Source of the DNA: Glutamicibacter sp002979865 | GTDB lineage: Bacteria; Actinomycetota; Actinomycetes; Actinomycetales; Micrococcaceae | Length of the DNA stretch: 64,000 nucleotides | Reading direction: 5' to 3' | Assembly: GCF_050030965.1 (NCBI RefSeq) | Contig: NZ_CP188297.1 | Location: 3,162,001-3,226,000 of the forward strand | Shown: piece by piece, positions 30,557-38,178 of the stretch | Numbering within the stretch: position 1 is the first letter of the stretch | Layout of the letters: every line of letters starts with the position of its first letter | Program-made: the position numbers and the translations under genes | Notes under the pieces: model-generated | Told to the model about the DNA's origin: nothing | Seen by the model: the letters and a program-made list of their open reading frames with translations, nothing else | Database searches by the model: none

Positions 30557-30641
30557 TGGTGCCCAAGGTGGGACTCGAACCCACACATCTTTCGATACCG
30601 CATTTTGAGTGCGGCGCGTCTACCGATTCCGCCACTTGGGC
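30557..30641 (-). tRNA. tRNA-Leu (anticodon CAA)
   Basis: Read on the minus strand this is a class II tRNA. It has acceptor stem GCCCAAG/CTTGGGC, anticodon loop CTCAAAA (anticodon CAA, decoding UUG), a long variable arm and a GGTTCGAGTCC T-arm. The 3' CCA is encoded (30559-30557), unlike in the other two tRNAs of the window. Confidence 0.95.
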
Positions 30642-30830
30642 TGGCACTTTGACTACTTTACTAGAGGTTTTCCAGATTTCCTAATCAGGAACCTCGCGTC
30701 TTCGCCTCAACAAGAGTACATGCCAGTAGGCTTAGATGTGAAACCGAGGCAACGTGGCTTCGCTGAACTGAAACCATCTAGATACTGCCCATTCAGCGGG
30801 CAGGATTTCTGACCATGGAGGAAGGCGCCA

Positions 30831-31448
30831 ATGAGCGAACTACCTGAAATCACCCGCATCCCATCCGAGGTGCAATCCACTCCGCGTCGAGTGGTCGTTG
30901 CCGAGGATGAAACCCTGATCCGCTTGGATATCGTCGAAATTCTCCGTTCCGAAGGGTACGACGTCGTCGCCGAAGCCGACAACGGCCAGACCGCCCTGGA
31001 GAAGGCGCGCGAATTGAAGCCCGATCTGGTGCTCATGGACGTGAAGATGCCGGTCATGGATGGCATCACCGCCGCCGAAGCCATCGTCAAGGAACGCATC
31101 GCCCCGGTCGTCTTGCTGACCGCCTTCAGCCAGAAGGAACTGGTGGAGCGTGCCCGCGAAGCCGGTGCCATGGCCTACGTGGTCAAGCCGTTCACCCCGG
31201 CAGACCTCACTCCGGCCATCGAAATCGCGATTTCCCGCAATGACGAGCTGCGCGCGCTGGAGGAAGAAGTCAGCAACCTGGCCGAGCAGTTCGAAACCCG
31301 CAAGCTGGTTGATCGCGCCAAGTCGCTGCTCATCACCAAGATGGGCTTGACCGAGCCGGAAGCGTTCCGCTGGATCCAGAAGACCTCCATGGATCGCCGC
31401 CTGAGCATGCGCCAGGTTGCCGAGACGGTCGTCGACCAGGTCAAGTAG
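30831..31448 (+). CDS. pdtaR: ANTAR-domain response regulator (PdtaR-like)
   Basis: This 205-residue two-domain regulator has a receiver domain (about 19-135) with acidic pocket VVVAEDETLIRLD, phospho-acceptor Asp in LVLMDVKMPVMDG and conserved Lys in YVVKPF. A short coiled-coil linker (DELRALEEEVSNLAEQFE) joins it to a C-terminal ANTAR domain (about 150-205, ending SMRQVAETVVDQVK). ANTAR domains bind dual-hairpin RNAs and antiterminate transcription. The layout matches mycobacterial PdtaR, whose partner kinase PdtaS is encoded elsewhere. GGAGGAAGGCGCCA is the ribosome binding site. Confidence 0.93.
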   Translation: MSELPEITRIPSEVQSTPRRVVVAEDETLIRLDIVEILRSEGYDVVAEADNGQTALEKARELKPDLVLMDVKMPVMDGITAAEAIVKERIAPVVLLTAFSQKELVERAREAGAMAYVVKPFTPADLTPAIEIAISRNDELRALEEEVSNLAEQFETRKLVDRAKSLLITKMGLTEPEAFRWIQKTSMDRRLSMRQVAETVVDQVK

Positions 31449-31467
31449 GGACCGCCAAGCACTGGAT

Positions 31468-31506
31468 TGTGCGCCAAGCCACTTATGGTTTGGCGCACAT
31501 TTTTTA
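31468..31506 (+). terminator. Intrinsic terminator of the ANTAR regulator gene
   Basis: TGTGCGCCAAGCC pairs with GGTTTGGCGCACA (13 bp, one G-T pair) around a 6-nt loop and is followed by seven T. Confidence 0.93.
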
Positions 31507-31541
31507 TGCCTGCGATGCGCCGATACCGCGCTTGGAGGCTA

Positions 31542-31585
31542 GTTAACCCTCTGGTAACCAGTTGTTCATCCGAGTTTTCCCCGGA
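31542..31585 (+). promoter_or_regulatory. Candidate PHO box (PhoP-type direct repeats)
   Basis: Three 7-nt words recur at exact 11-nt steps: GTTAACC (31542), GGTAACC (31553) and GTTCATC (31564). A weaker fourth word, TTTTCCC, is at 31575. Actinobacterial PhoP sites are tandem 11-nt units of the type GTTCACCnnnn. The array ends about 20-30 nt upstream of the -35 of the Pit gene promoter, a position suited to activation. Confidence 0.6.
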
Positions 31586-31603
31586 TGGGGTTGAAGTTCC
31601 GGA

Positions 31604-31631
31604 TTGACGTACTGCGCCGTACGCCTAAGAT
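31604..31631 (+). promoter_or_regulatory. Promoter of the Pit phosphate transporter gene
   Basis: TTGACG (31604-31609) and TAAGAT (31626-31631) are separated by 16 bp. A transcript from here would have a leader of about 100 nt before ATG 31739. Confidence 0.55.
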
Positions 31632-31738
31632 GGAAATTGCGCTTAGAACGAAGTCCTGCACGCCAATGCCTTTCGCAGGATCCTATTTCTGGCCCGTTCT
31701 CTTTTTCCTTGCCGTTCGACCCCTCAGGCTGGTATTCA

Positions 31739-32971
31739 ATGGATTTGACGCTTATCGTCGTCCTGGTCATTGCCTTGGCGTTGTTTTTCGACTTCACCAA
31801 TGGTTTCCATGACACGGCCAATGCGATGGCCACCCCAATCGCAACCGGAGCAATTTCCCCTAAGAAGGCAGTTGCCCTCGCCGCAATTCTGAACCTGGTT
31901 GGCGCATTCCTCTCCACCGAGGTAGCGAAGACCATTTCAGGTGGCATCATCAACGAAGACCCGACCTCGGGCGTGGCTATTGGGCCGGCGATGATTTTCG
32001 CCGGCCTGATGGGCGCCGTGATCTGGAACCTGTTCACCTGGTTGCTGGGACTGCCTTCGAGCTCCTCCCACGCATTGTTCGGCGGCCTGGTAGGCGCCGC
32101 GATCGTCGGTGCAGGCTTCGCCTCGGTGAACTACAGCGTGCTGCTCTCCAAGGTGCTGCTTCCGGCCCTGTGCGCGCCGGTGATCGCCGGCATCTCCGCG
32201 TACCTGTGCACCAAGCTGGCCTACGCGATCACCAAGCGCGAGAATGGAGCGGCGCCCAAGCGCGGCGGCTTCCGCTACGGGCAGATCTTCTCTTCCTCGC
32301 TGGTCGCGCTGTCCCACGGCACTAACGATGCGCAGAAGACCATGGGCATCATCACCCTGACCCTGGTGGCTTCTGGCCTGCAGGATTCCGACTCCGGCGT
32401 GCAGTTCTGGGTTGTTGCCACCTGTGCCTTCGCCATCGCGCTGGGTACCTACACCGGCGGCTGGCGCATCATCGCCACCATGGGTTCGGGCCTGACCGAC
32501 GTGAAGCCCGCGCAGGGCTTCGCAGCCGAGATGTCCACCGCTTCGGCGATCCTGACCTCCTCGCACCTGGGCTTCGCGCTGTCCACCACCCAGGTAGCCT
32601 CCGGCTCCGTGATCGGTTCGGGCATGGGCCGCAAGGGCGGCGAAGTCCGCTGGGGCACCGCAGGACGCATCGCGTTGGGCTGGCTGTTCACCCTGCCAGC
32701 AGCCGCGGCCGTTGGCGGCGTGGCCGCAGCGATCACCCACCTGGGCACCATCGGCATCGTGATCGTCGCGATCGCCGGCACCGGCGCCATGCTGACCATC
32801 TGGTTCCTCTCGCGCAAGCAGCCGCATGACCACGAGTCGAACATTTCCGACATCGATAACTCGGGCGCAGCGGTGAACATCCTGACCAAGAAGGAACGCC
32901 GTGCCAAGGCCAAGGCGGAAGCCAAGCTGGCCAAGGCTGCCGCAGCGCAGAAGGAAGCCGATAATTCATGA
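31739..32971 (+). CDS. pit: Inorganic phosphate transporter, Pit family
   Basis: The predicted protein is a 410-residue polytopic membrane protein. It has the two inverted Pit repeats: FFDFTNGFHDTANAMATPIA (residues 13-32) and SLVALSHGTNDAQKTMGII in the second half. Pit carriers import phosphate as a metal complex with protons. A basic, Lys/Ala-rich cytoplasmic tail (about 380-410) ends the protein. The frame is open upstream to 31604, but only from ATG 31739 does the family pattern begin (MDLTLIVVLVIALALFF). Upstream lies a candidate PHO box. The next gene overlaps by ATGA. Confidence 0.95.
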   Translation: MDLTLIVVLVIALALFFDFTNGFHDTANAMATPIATGAISPKKAVALAAILNLVGAFLSTEVAKTISGGIINEDPTSGVAIGPAMIFAGLMGAVIWNLFTWLLGLPSSSSHALFGGLVGAAIVGAGFASVNYSVLLSKVLLPALCAPVIAGISAYLCTKLAYAITKRENGAAPKRGGFRYGQIFSSSLVALSHGTNDAQKTMGIITLTLVASGLQDSDSGVQFWVVATCAFAIALGTYTGGWRIIATMGSGLTDVKPAQGFAAEMSTASAILTSSHLGFALSTTQVASGSVIGSGMGRKGGEVRWGTAGRIALGWLFTLPAAAAVGGVAAAITHLGTIGIVIVAIAGTGAMLTIWFLSRKQPHDHESNISDIDNSGAAVNILTKKERRAKAKAEAKLAKAAAAQKEADNS

Positions 32972-33216
32972 TTGACTGGACAGCCTTTCTCATCGTCGCC
33001 GCCATCACCTGGTTTTCCGCGATGGCGATCGTGGCGGCCTACTCCTTCGGCGTCCGCCTGCTGGCAGTTGCCAAGGACGAGGGCCGCAACCAGAGCCTGA
33101 GCAATGCCGGAGCCTACGCTTGCTTCGCGATTTGCGGCCTGATCGTCCTCTTCGGCGTGGTGCTGATCGTGCCGCAGCTGAGCGAAGCGATCCTGGGCTT
33201 CTCCTCGAGCCACTAG
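32968..33216 (+). CDS. Small membrane protein coupled to pit
   Basis: This 82-residue protein overlaps the pit stop as ATGA. It has two hydrophobic segments (about residues 5-29 and 47-70) with a short polar loop VAKDEGRNQSLSNAGAY between them. I do not recognise a named family. Coupled translation with the phosphate carrier suggests an accessory or stabilising role; this is inference from context. Confidence 0.75.
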   Translation: MIDWTAFLIVAAITWFSAMAIVAAYSFGVRLLAVAKDEGRNQSLSNAGAYACFAICGLIVLFGVVLIVPQLSEAILGFSSSH

Positions 33217-33310
33217 GAACTGCTCGCGGCTGCGGGTGGATCCGACACGATTTTCGGGTCCCTCGACAACTTGATATTGCCTTCGATGGAGGCACCCCTA
33301 GACTGGAGCC

Positions 33311-33856
33311 ATGACTAGCTTCAAGTACTACGTGGGTGCCTCCATCGATGGTTTTATCGCCGATCGCAGCGGAAGCGTCCAATGGTTCATCCCCTATGCC
33401 ACGCAGCCGGGAGTGAAAAAGCATTTCGACGAGTTCTTCGGGAGCGTCGGCGCCGTAGTGATCGGTGGCAAGACCTACGAGAACATCGTCCGTGATGCTG
33501 CCGAGGGAACCGTGCCGTGGGTGTTCGGCGAGAAGCCGGTGTGGGTCTTCACACACCATGAACTGCCGACACTGCCCGGAGCGGACCTGACCTTCATCCG
33601 CGGCGAGGTGGGCTTCTGGAGCCGGGACATCGCCCAGAGCGCAGGGGCCGGGGACGTGTGGGTGGTTGGCGGTGCCGACCTGGCTGGAGCGTTCGTCGAA
33701 GCCGATGCGCTCGATGAGCTGCTTCTGGTCACCGTTCCGGAGGTGCTGGGCGACGGGGCCAATATCTTTGGCCGCGGGATCAGCACGCAGCTCTCGGCCC
33801 TGGGGATCACCGAGCTCGGCGCGGATATCTTCCTCTCGCGCTACGCGATCGGCTAA
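33311..33856 (+). CDS. Dihydrofolate reductase-family protein (RibD C-terminal domain)
   Basis: The 181-residue single-domain protein has KYYVGASIDGFIADRSG at the N-terminus, VVIGGKTYENI in the middle and VWVVGGADLAGAFVEA near residue 117. These are the NADPH-binding elements of the RibD_C/DHFR-like fold. Such stand-alone proteins are reductases of unknown substrate, and a role in riboflavin or folate synthesis should not be assumed. TAGACT (33299-33304) lies 6 nt before ATG 33311, so the mRNA may be nearly leaderless, though GGAGCC also overlaps this spacer. Confidence 0.85.
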   Translation: MTSFKYYVGASIDGFIADRSGSVQWFIPYATQPGVKKHFDEFFGSVGAVVIGGKTYENIVRDAAEGTVPWVFGEKPVWVFTHHELPTLPGADLTFIRGEVGFWSRDIAQSAGAGDVWVVGGADLAGAFVEADALDELLLVTVPEVLGDGANIFGRGISTQLSALGITELGADIFLSRYAIG

Positions 33857-33940
33857 ACGGCCAAGGGGACCAGCCGGCCAGGGCCAGCGCTCCGGAAAAG
33901 CCGGATCCGCCGCGCTTGGCGCGAACGGCGCCTGCGGGGA

Positions 33941-34426
33941 TCAGTTTTCGACCGGCAGCAGCATATTGGTGATGCGAGCGGTCGCGACACGCTGGCCCTG
34001 CTCATTGCTGATCACGATCTCATGGCAGGTGCTGCTGCGGCCCAGATGCACCGGCGTGCATACCCCGGTGACCAGCCCGGTGCGCCCGGCCTTGTGGTGG
34101 GTGATGTTCAAATCCACGCCGACCGGGTTGGCCCGGCCGGCACCGTGCAGCGCAGCGGCCATCGAACCGAGGGTTTCGGCAAGTGCCGCCGAAGCGCCGC
34201 CATGCAGGATGCCGTAGACCTGGGTGTTGCCCGCCACCGGCATGGTGGCGGCAACGCGCTGGGGTTCGAACCCGGTGAAGATGATTTCCAGTTTCTCCAC
34301 GAGTTCGCCCACGCCATTGTGCAGCAGGTAGGGCCACATGGATTCGGGAATGCCGTGGCGGGCCAGCTGCGCGGCAAACGGATGTGCCGAAGATTGCGTG
34401 GTTCGAGAAGTGAAATTGTCGCTCAT
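33941..34426 (-). CDS. PaaI-type hotdog-fold thioesterase
   Basis: From ATG 34426 the protein has 161 residues. The hotdog core contains VYGILHGGASAALAETLGSMAA (about residues 69-90), where the His-Gly-Gly turn and the following helix are typical of PaaI/acyl-CoA thioesterase proteins. GVDLNITHHKA and ATARITNMLL form the later strands. The acyl substrate is unknown. It is divergent from polA with only 19 nt between the starts. An in-frame extension back to 34513 would run over the polA start and is rejected. Confidence 0.85.
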   Translation of the reverse strand: MSDNFTSRTTQSSAHPFAAQLARHGIPESMWPYLLHNGVGELVEKLEIIFTGFEPQRVAATMPVAGNTQVYGILHGGASAALAETLGSMAAALHGAGRANPVGVDLNITHHKAGRTGLVTGVCTPVHLGRSSTCHEIVISNEQGQRVATARITNMLLPVEN

Positions 34427-34445
34427 GGCAACTAGGCTTTCAGGT

Positions 34446-37124
34446 GTGAGCGAAACTACCAAACCGACTGCCTCGTCGGACAAGAGACTGCTGATTATTG
34501 ACGGACACTCCATGGCCTTCCGCGCGTTCTATGCGCTGCCTGCAGAGAACTTCGCAACAAGCACCGGCCAGCACACCAATGCCGTGCACGGATTCGTATC
34601 GATGCTGCTGACGATGATCCGCCAGCAAAAGCCCACCCACGTTGCGGTGGCCTTCGACTTGGACACCCCGACTTTCCGCTCGCTGGAGTACACCGAGTAC
34701 AAGGGCGGACGCAATAAGACGCCCGAAGAGTTCTACGGGCAGATCGATCTGATCCAGGAAGTCATGAAGGCGATGAACATCCCTTCGATCACCCTGGAGA
34801 GTTTCGAGGCCGATGACATCCTGGCCACGCTGGCCACCCAGGGCGAAGAGGCCGGTTTCAACGTGCTGGTGGTGTCCGGCGACCGCGACGCCTTCCAGCT
34901 GATCACCGACAAGACCCTGGTGCTGTACCCGAAGAAGGGCATCAGCGATATCCCGCCGATGGATGCCGCAGCGGTGGAAGCCAAGTACTTCGTGCGTCCC
35001 GAGCGCTACTCGGATTTGGCGGCTCTGGTCGGCGAAACCGCGGATAACTTGCCCGGTGTGCCAGGTGTGGGGCCGAAGACCGCCGCCAAATGGATCAACC
35101 TCTACGGGGACCTGGCTGGCATCCTGGAGAATGTGGAGAACATCAAGGGCAAGGTCGGCGAGTCGCTGCGCGAGCACGTGGACAACGTGACCCGCAACCG
35201 CCGGTTGAACCAGCTCAAGCACGACCTGGAACTCCCGGTCACGCTCGATCAGATGGAACTCGAAGCCCCGAACCGCGAAGAGATCGAGAACCTGTTCGAC
35301 GCGCTGGAATTCAACACCCTGCGCAAGCGCCTGTTCGACCTGTTTGCAGCCCAGGAAGAGGAAGCGGCACCCGAAGTTGCCGAATTCTCCCGGGTGCTCG
35401 GCGCCGATGCCGACGCACTGGACGGATTCATCGGGGCCGGGAAGGGCGCGCCGATCGCAATCCAGCCTGCTGCGGTTGACGGCGAAGCCGTGGGTCTGGC
35501 CCTTTTCCGCGGGTCGGAAGCCCTCTGGCTGGAACTGGCCGAACTCGATGAAGCCACCGAAGGCGTGCTTGCGCAGTTCCTGGCCGATGAGAACGCGCCG
35601 AAGCTCTTCCACGATGCCAAGGCCGCCATGCACCTGCTCATCGAGCGCGGGCTGCGGATCGCCGGCATCAAGGACGACACCTTGATCAGCGCCTACCTGA
35701 TCCAGCCCGATCGCCGCAGCCACGACCTGGTGGACGTGGTGCAGTACCACCTGAAGTACGCCGTGCCGGTGCATCAGGCCAAGAAGGGCGAACTGGATCT
35801 GGGGCTCACTTCGGATCTTGCCGAGCCAACGTTGGCCCAGGCGCAGGCCATCCACGACCTCTCCGCCTACCTGGCTACCAAGCTGGCCGAGAAGCACGCG
35901 GACAAACTGGCTGCCGAGATGGAGCTGCCGCTGATTCCGGTGCTCTTCGAGATGGAACGCGCCGGCGTGGCAGTGGACGTGGATCGCCTGAACGAACTGC
36001 GTGCCCACTTCACCGAGCAGGTGGACCAGGCCACCAACGACGCGTTCGCCGCGATCGGCCACGAAGTCAACCTCTCCAGCCCGAAGCAGCTGCAGGTGGT
36101 GTTGTTCGAAGAGCTGGATCTGCCGCGCACCAAGAAGATCAAGACCGGTTTCACCACCGATGCCGAGTCGCTGCAGGATCTGCTGGTCAAGACCGGGCAC
36201 CCGTTCCTGGTCGCGCTGATGGCCTACCGCGACGCGATCAAGCTGCGCCAGACCGTGGACGGCCTGCTCAAGGCCACCCACGATGATGGCCGGATCCACA
36301 CCACCTATGCGCAGACCGTGGCCGCGACCGGGCGCCTCTCCAGCCTGAACCCGAACCTGCAGAACATCCCGGTGCGTTCGGAAGAGGGCCGTCGCATCCG
36401 CGACGTCTTCATGGTCGGGGCCGGCTACCAGAGCCTGCTGACAGTGGACTACTCGCAGATCGAAATGCGCATCATGGCGCACCTCTCCGAAGACGAGGGG
36501 CTGATCGAGGCCTACCAGAACGGCGAGGACCTGCACCGCTATGTCGGTTCGCGCGTGTTCAACGTCGAGCCGGACGAGGTCACCTCGGAGATGCGCTCGA
36601 AGGTCAAGGCGATGAGCTACGGCCTGGCCTATGGGCTGAGCAGCTTCGGGCTGTCCAAGCAGCTGAAGATCGGCGTGGACGAGGCCCGCAAGCTGATGAA
36701 GGACTACTTCGACCGCTTCGGTGCCGTGCGCACCTACCTGCGTTCGGTCGTCGACCAGGCCCGCAAGGATGGCTACACCGAAACCATTTTCGGACGCCGC
36801 CGCTACCTGCCGGAGCTGAACAGCTCGGATCGCCGGCTGCGCGACATCGCCGAGCGTGCCGCGTTGAACGCCCCGATCCAGGGTTCGGCCGCCGACCTGG
36901 TGAAGGTGGCCATGCTGCGCATCGATGAGGGACTGCGCGCTGGGCAGTACAAGTCCCGGATGCTGCTGCAGGTCCATGACGAACTCATCCTGGAGATCGC
37001 CGAGGGGGAGCTGGAAGCAGTGCAGGAGCTGGTGACCCGCGAAATGGGACAGGCCGCAGATCTGCTGGTGCCGCTGGATGTCCAGCCGGGCATCGGCCGG
37101 ACCTGGCACGACGCCGCGCACTAG
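34446..37124 (+). CDS. polA: DNA polymerase I
   Basis: PolI fills repair gaps and removes RNA primers. From GTG 34446 it has 892 residues, and TAGGCT at 34433-34438 ends 7 nt before that GTG, consistent with a leaderless mRNA. The 5' nuclease domain (about 1-290) starts RLLIIDGHSMAFRAFYA and contains ESFEADDILAT. The central region (about 310-490) is a degenerate 3'-5' exonuclease fold lacking an obvious DxE motif. The polymerase domain shows motif A (LLTVDYSQIEMRIMAHLS), motif B (RSKVKAMSYGLAYG) and motif C (LLQVHDELILEI). Tyr in motif B replaces the Phe of E. coli PolI. Confidence 0.96.
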   Translation: MSETTKPTASSDKRLLIIDGHSMAFRAFYALPAENFATSTGQHTNAVHGFVSMLLTMIRQQKPTHVAVAFDLDTPTFRSLEYTEYKGGRNKTPEEFYGQIDLIQEVMKAMNIPSITLESFEADDILATLATQGEEAGFNVLVVSGDRDAFQLITDKTLVLYPKKGISDIPPMDAAAVEAKYFVRPERYSDLAALVGETADNLPGVPGVGPKTAAKWINLYGDLAGILENVENIKGKVGESLREHVDNVTRNRRLNQLKHDLELPVTLDQMELEAPNREEIENLFDALEFNTLRKRLFDLFAAQEEEAAPEVAEFSRVLGADADALDGFIGAGKGAPIAIQPAAVDGEAVGLALFRGSEALWLELAELDEATEGVLAQFLADENAPKLFHDAKAAMHLLIERGLRIAGIKDDTLISAYLIQPDRRSHDLVDVVQYHLKYAVPVHQAKKGELDLGLTSDLAEPTLAQAQAIHDLSAYLATKLAEKHADKLAAEMELPLIPVLFEMERAGVAVDVDRLNELRAHFTEQVDQATNDAFAAIGHEVNLSSPKQLQVVLFEELDLPRTKKIKTGFTTDAESLQDLLVKTGHPFLVALMAYRDAIKLRQTVDGLLKATHDDGRIHTTYAQTVAATGRLSSLNPNLQNIPVRSEEGRRIRDVFMVGAGYQSLLTVDYSQIEMRIMAHLSEDEGLIEAYQNGEDLHRYVGSRVFNVEPDEVTSEMRSKVKAMSYGLAYGLSSFGLSKQLKIGVDEARKLMKDYFDRFGAVRTYLRSVVDQARKDGYTETIFGRRRYLPELNSSDRRLRDIAERAALNAPIQGSAADLVKVAMLRIDEGLRAGQYKSRMLLQVHDELILEIAEGELEAVQELVTREMGQAADLLVPLDVQPGIGRTWHDAAH

Positions 37125-37134
37125 GGGCAGCAAT

Positions 37135-37175
37135 CGAAAGGGGCAGGGGCACCGCGGGTGTTCCTGCCCCTTTCG
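37135..37175 (+). terminator. Hairpin terminator of polA
   Basis: CGAAAGGGGCAGG (37135-37147) pairs with CCTGCCCCTTTCG (37163-37175), a 13-bp stem 10 nt after the polA stop. No long T-run follows. Confidence 0.75.
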
Positions 37176-37185
37176 GCAGGATCGA

Positions 37186-38109
37186 ATGGGCTTGGGGAAA
37201 GAGACGAACTTGGAGCACTACTCGCGCCGTTGGGCGCTGAAAACCGGAAGCCTGGGGCTGGGGGCGCTGGCCGCCGCGCTGGTCTCCGGTTGCAGTACCG
37301 GCGGACCGGCGGAACGAGCCGGGTCCGCGGCGGCCTCGGCAACGGCGAGTCCTTCGCCCACCGCCACTGCTTCACCCCGGCCTACCGCCAGCCTCCAGAC
37401 GGTGTATCCGAGCCGGAGCCAGGTCATGGAAAAGTTCAAGAATGTTCCTGCAGGGCAGTTCGGGCTGGAAGTCCCGGGCATCGAGCTGGGCCTGCCCAAG
37501 GGCAATGCCGCCGCGGCGTTGACCTTCGATGCCTGCGGGGGACCCCGGGGCTCGGGGGTGGATGGGGCCCTGCTGGACGCCTTGCGTGCCAAGCAGGTGC
37601 CCGCGACCCTCTTCGTGAACGAACGCTGGGCACGCGCCAACGCGCCGCTGATGGCCGAGCTGGCCAGCGACGAGCTGTTCGAGATCGCCAACCACGGAAC
37701 CAGCCACGCCCCGCTGGCCACTTCCGGGCAGGCAGCCTACGGCATCGGGGGCACGGAGTCGATCGGCCAGGCCTACGACGAGGTGATGGGCAACCAGCGG
37801 TATCTTGCCGATCAATTCGGCATCACCGCGAAATTCTTCCGCTCCGGCACCGCCCATATGGACGAAGCCGGCGCGGCAATGTGCCGGGACCTGGGCGTGG
37901 TGCCGATGAACTTCACCGTCAACCTGGACGCCGGGGCGACCTTTGGCGCGCAAGCCGTGGCCGCCCAGGTCCGCCAGCTGGCCGCCGGGGACGTCGGCAT
38001 CGGGCACTTCAACCAGCCCGCCTCGGGTACTGCCAAGGGCGTGGCGCTCGGGCTGGGGCAGGTGCTGGATTCCGGCCTGCGGTTCACCACGCTCTCCGCT
38101 GCCTGGTGA
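37186..38109 (+). CDS. Tat-exported polysaccharide deacetylase lipoprotein
   Basis: From ATG 37186 the protein has 307 residues. Its N-terminus holds a twin-arginine signal (YSRRWALKTG) followed by a hydrophobic stretch and a lipobox (LVSGC), so it is likely exported folded and lipid-anchored. After a Ser/Thr/Pro spacer comes a NodB-type domain. ALTFDACGG supplies the catalytic and metal Asp, EIANHGTSHAPL the two metal His, and KFFRSGTAHMDE the third motif. The likely substrate is an N-acetylated cell-wall or extracellular glycan. A TTG at 37210, directly before EHYSRR, is an alternative start giving a more usual signal length. Confidence 0.85.
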   Translation: MGLGKETNLEHYSRRWALKTGSLGLGALAAALVSGCSTGGPAERAGSAAASATASPSPTATASPRPTASLQTVYPSRSQVMEKFKNVPAGQFGLEVPGIELGLPKGNAAAALTFDACGGPRGSGVDGALLDALRAKQVPATLFVNERWARANAPLMAELASDELFEIANHGTSHAPLATSGQAAYGIGGTESIGQAYDEVMGNQRYLADQFGITAKFFRSGTAHMDEAGAAMCRDLGVVPMNFTVNLDAGATFGAQAVAAQVRQLAAGDVGIGHFNQPASGTAKGVALGLGQVLDSGLRFTTLSAAW

Positions 38110-38178
38110 ATGCACCCCTTGCGCCGGCCGGACAGGCGCATAGACTGTGATCAGCCGATTTCCTCGCCAAGGAGCACG

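Noticed and set aside
34440..37133. An 897-codon open frame antisense to polA
   Set aside because: Same artefact as opposite gltB; polA is intact on the plus strand and the antisense translation has no recognisable motif.
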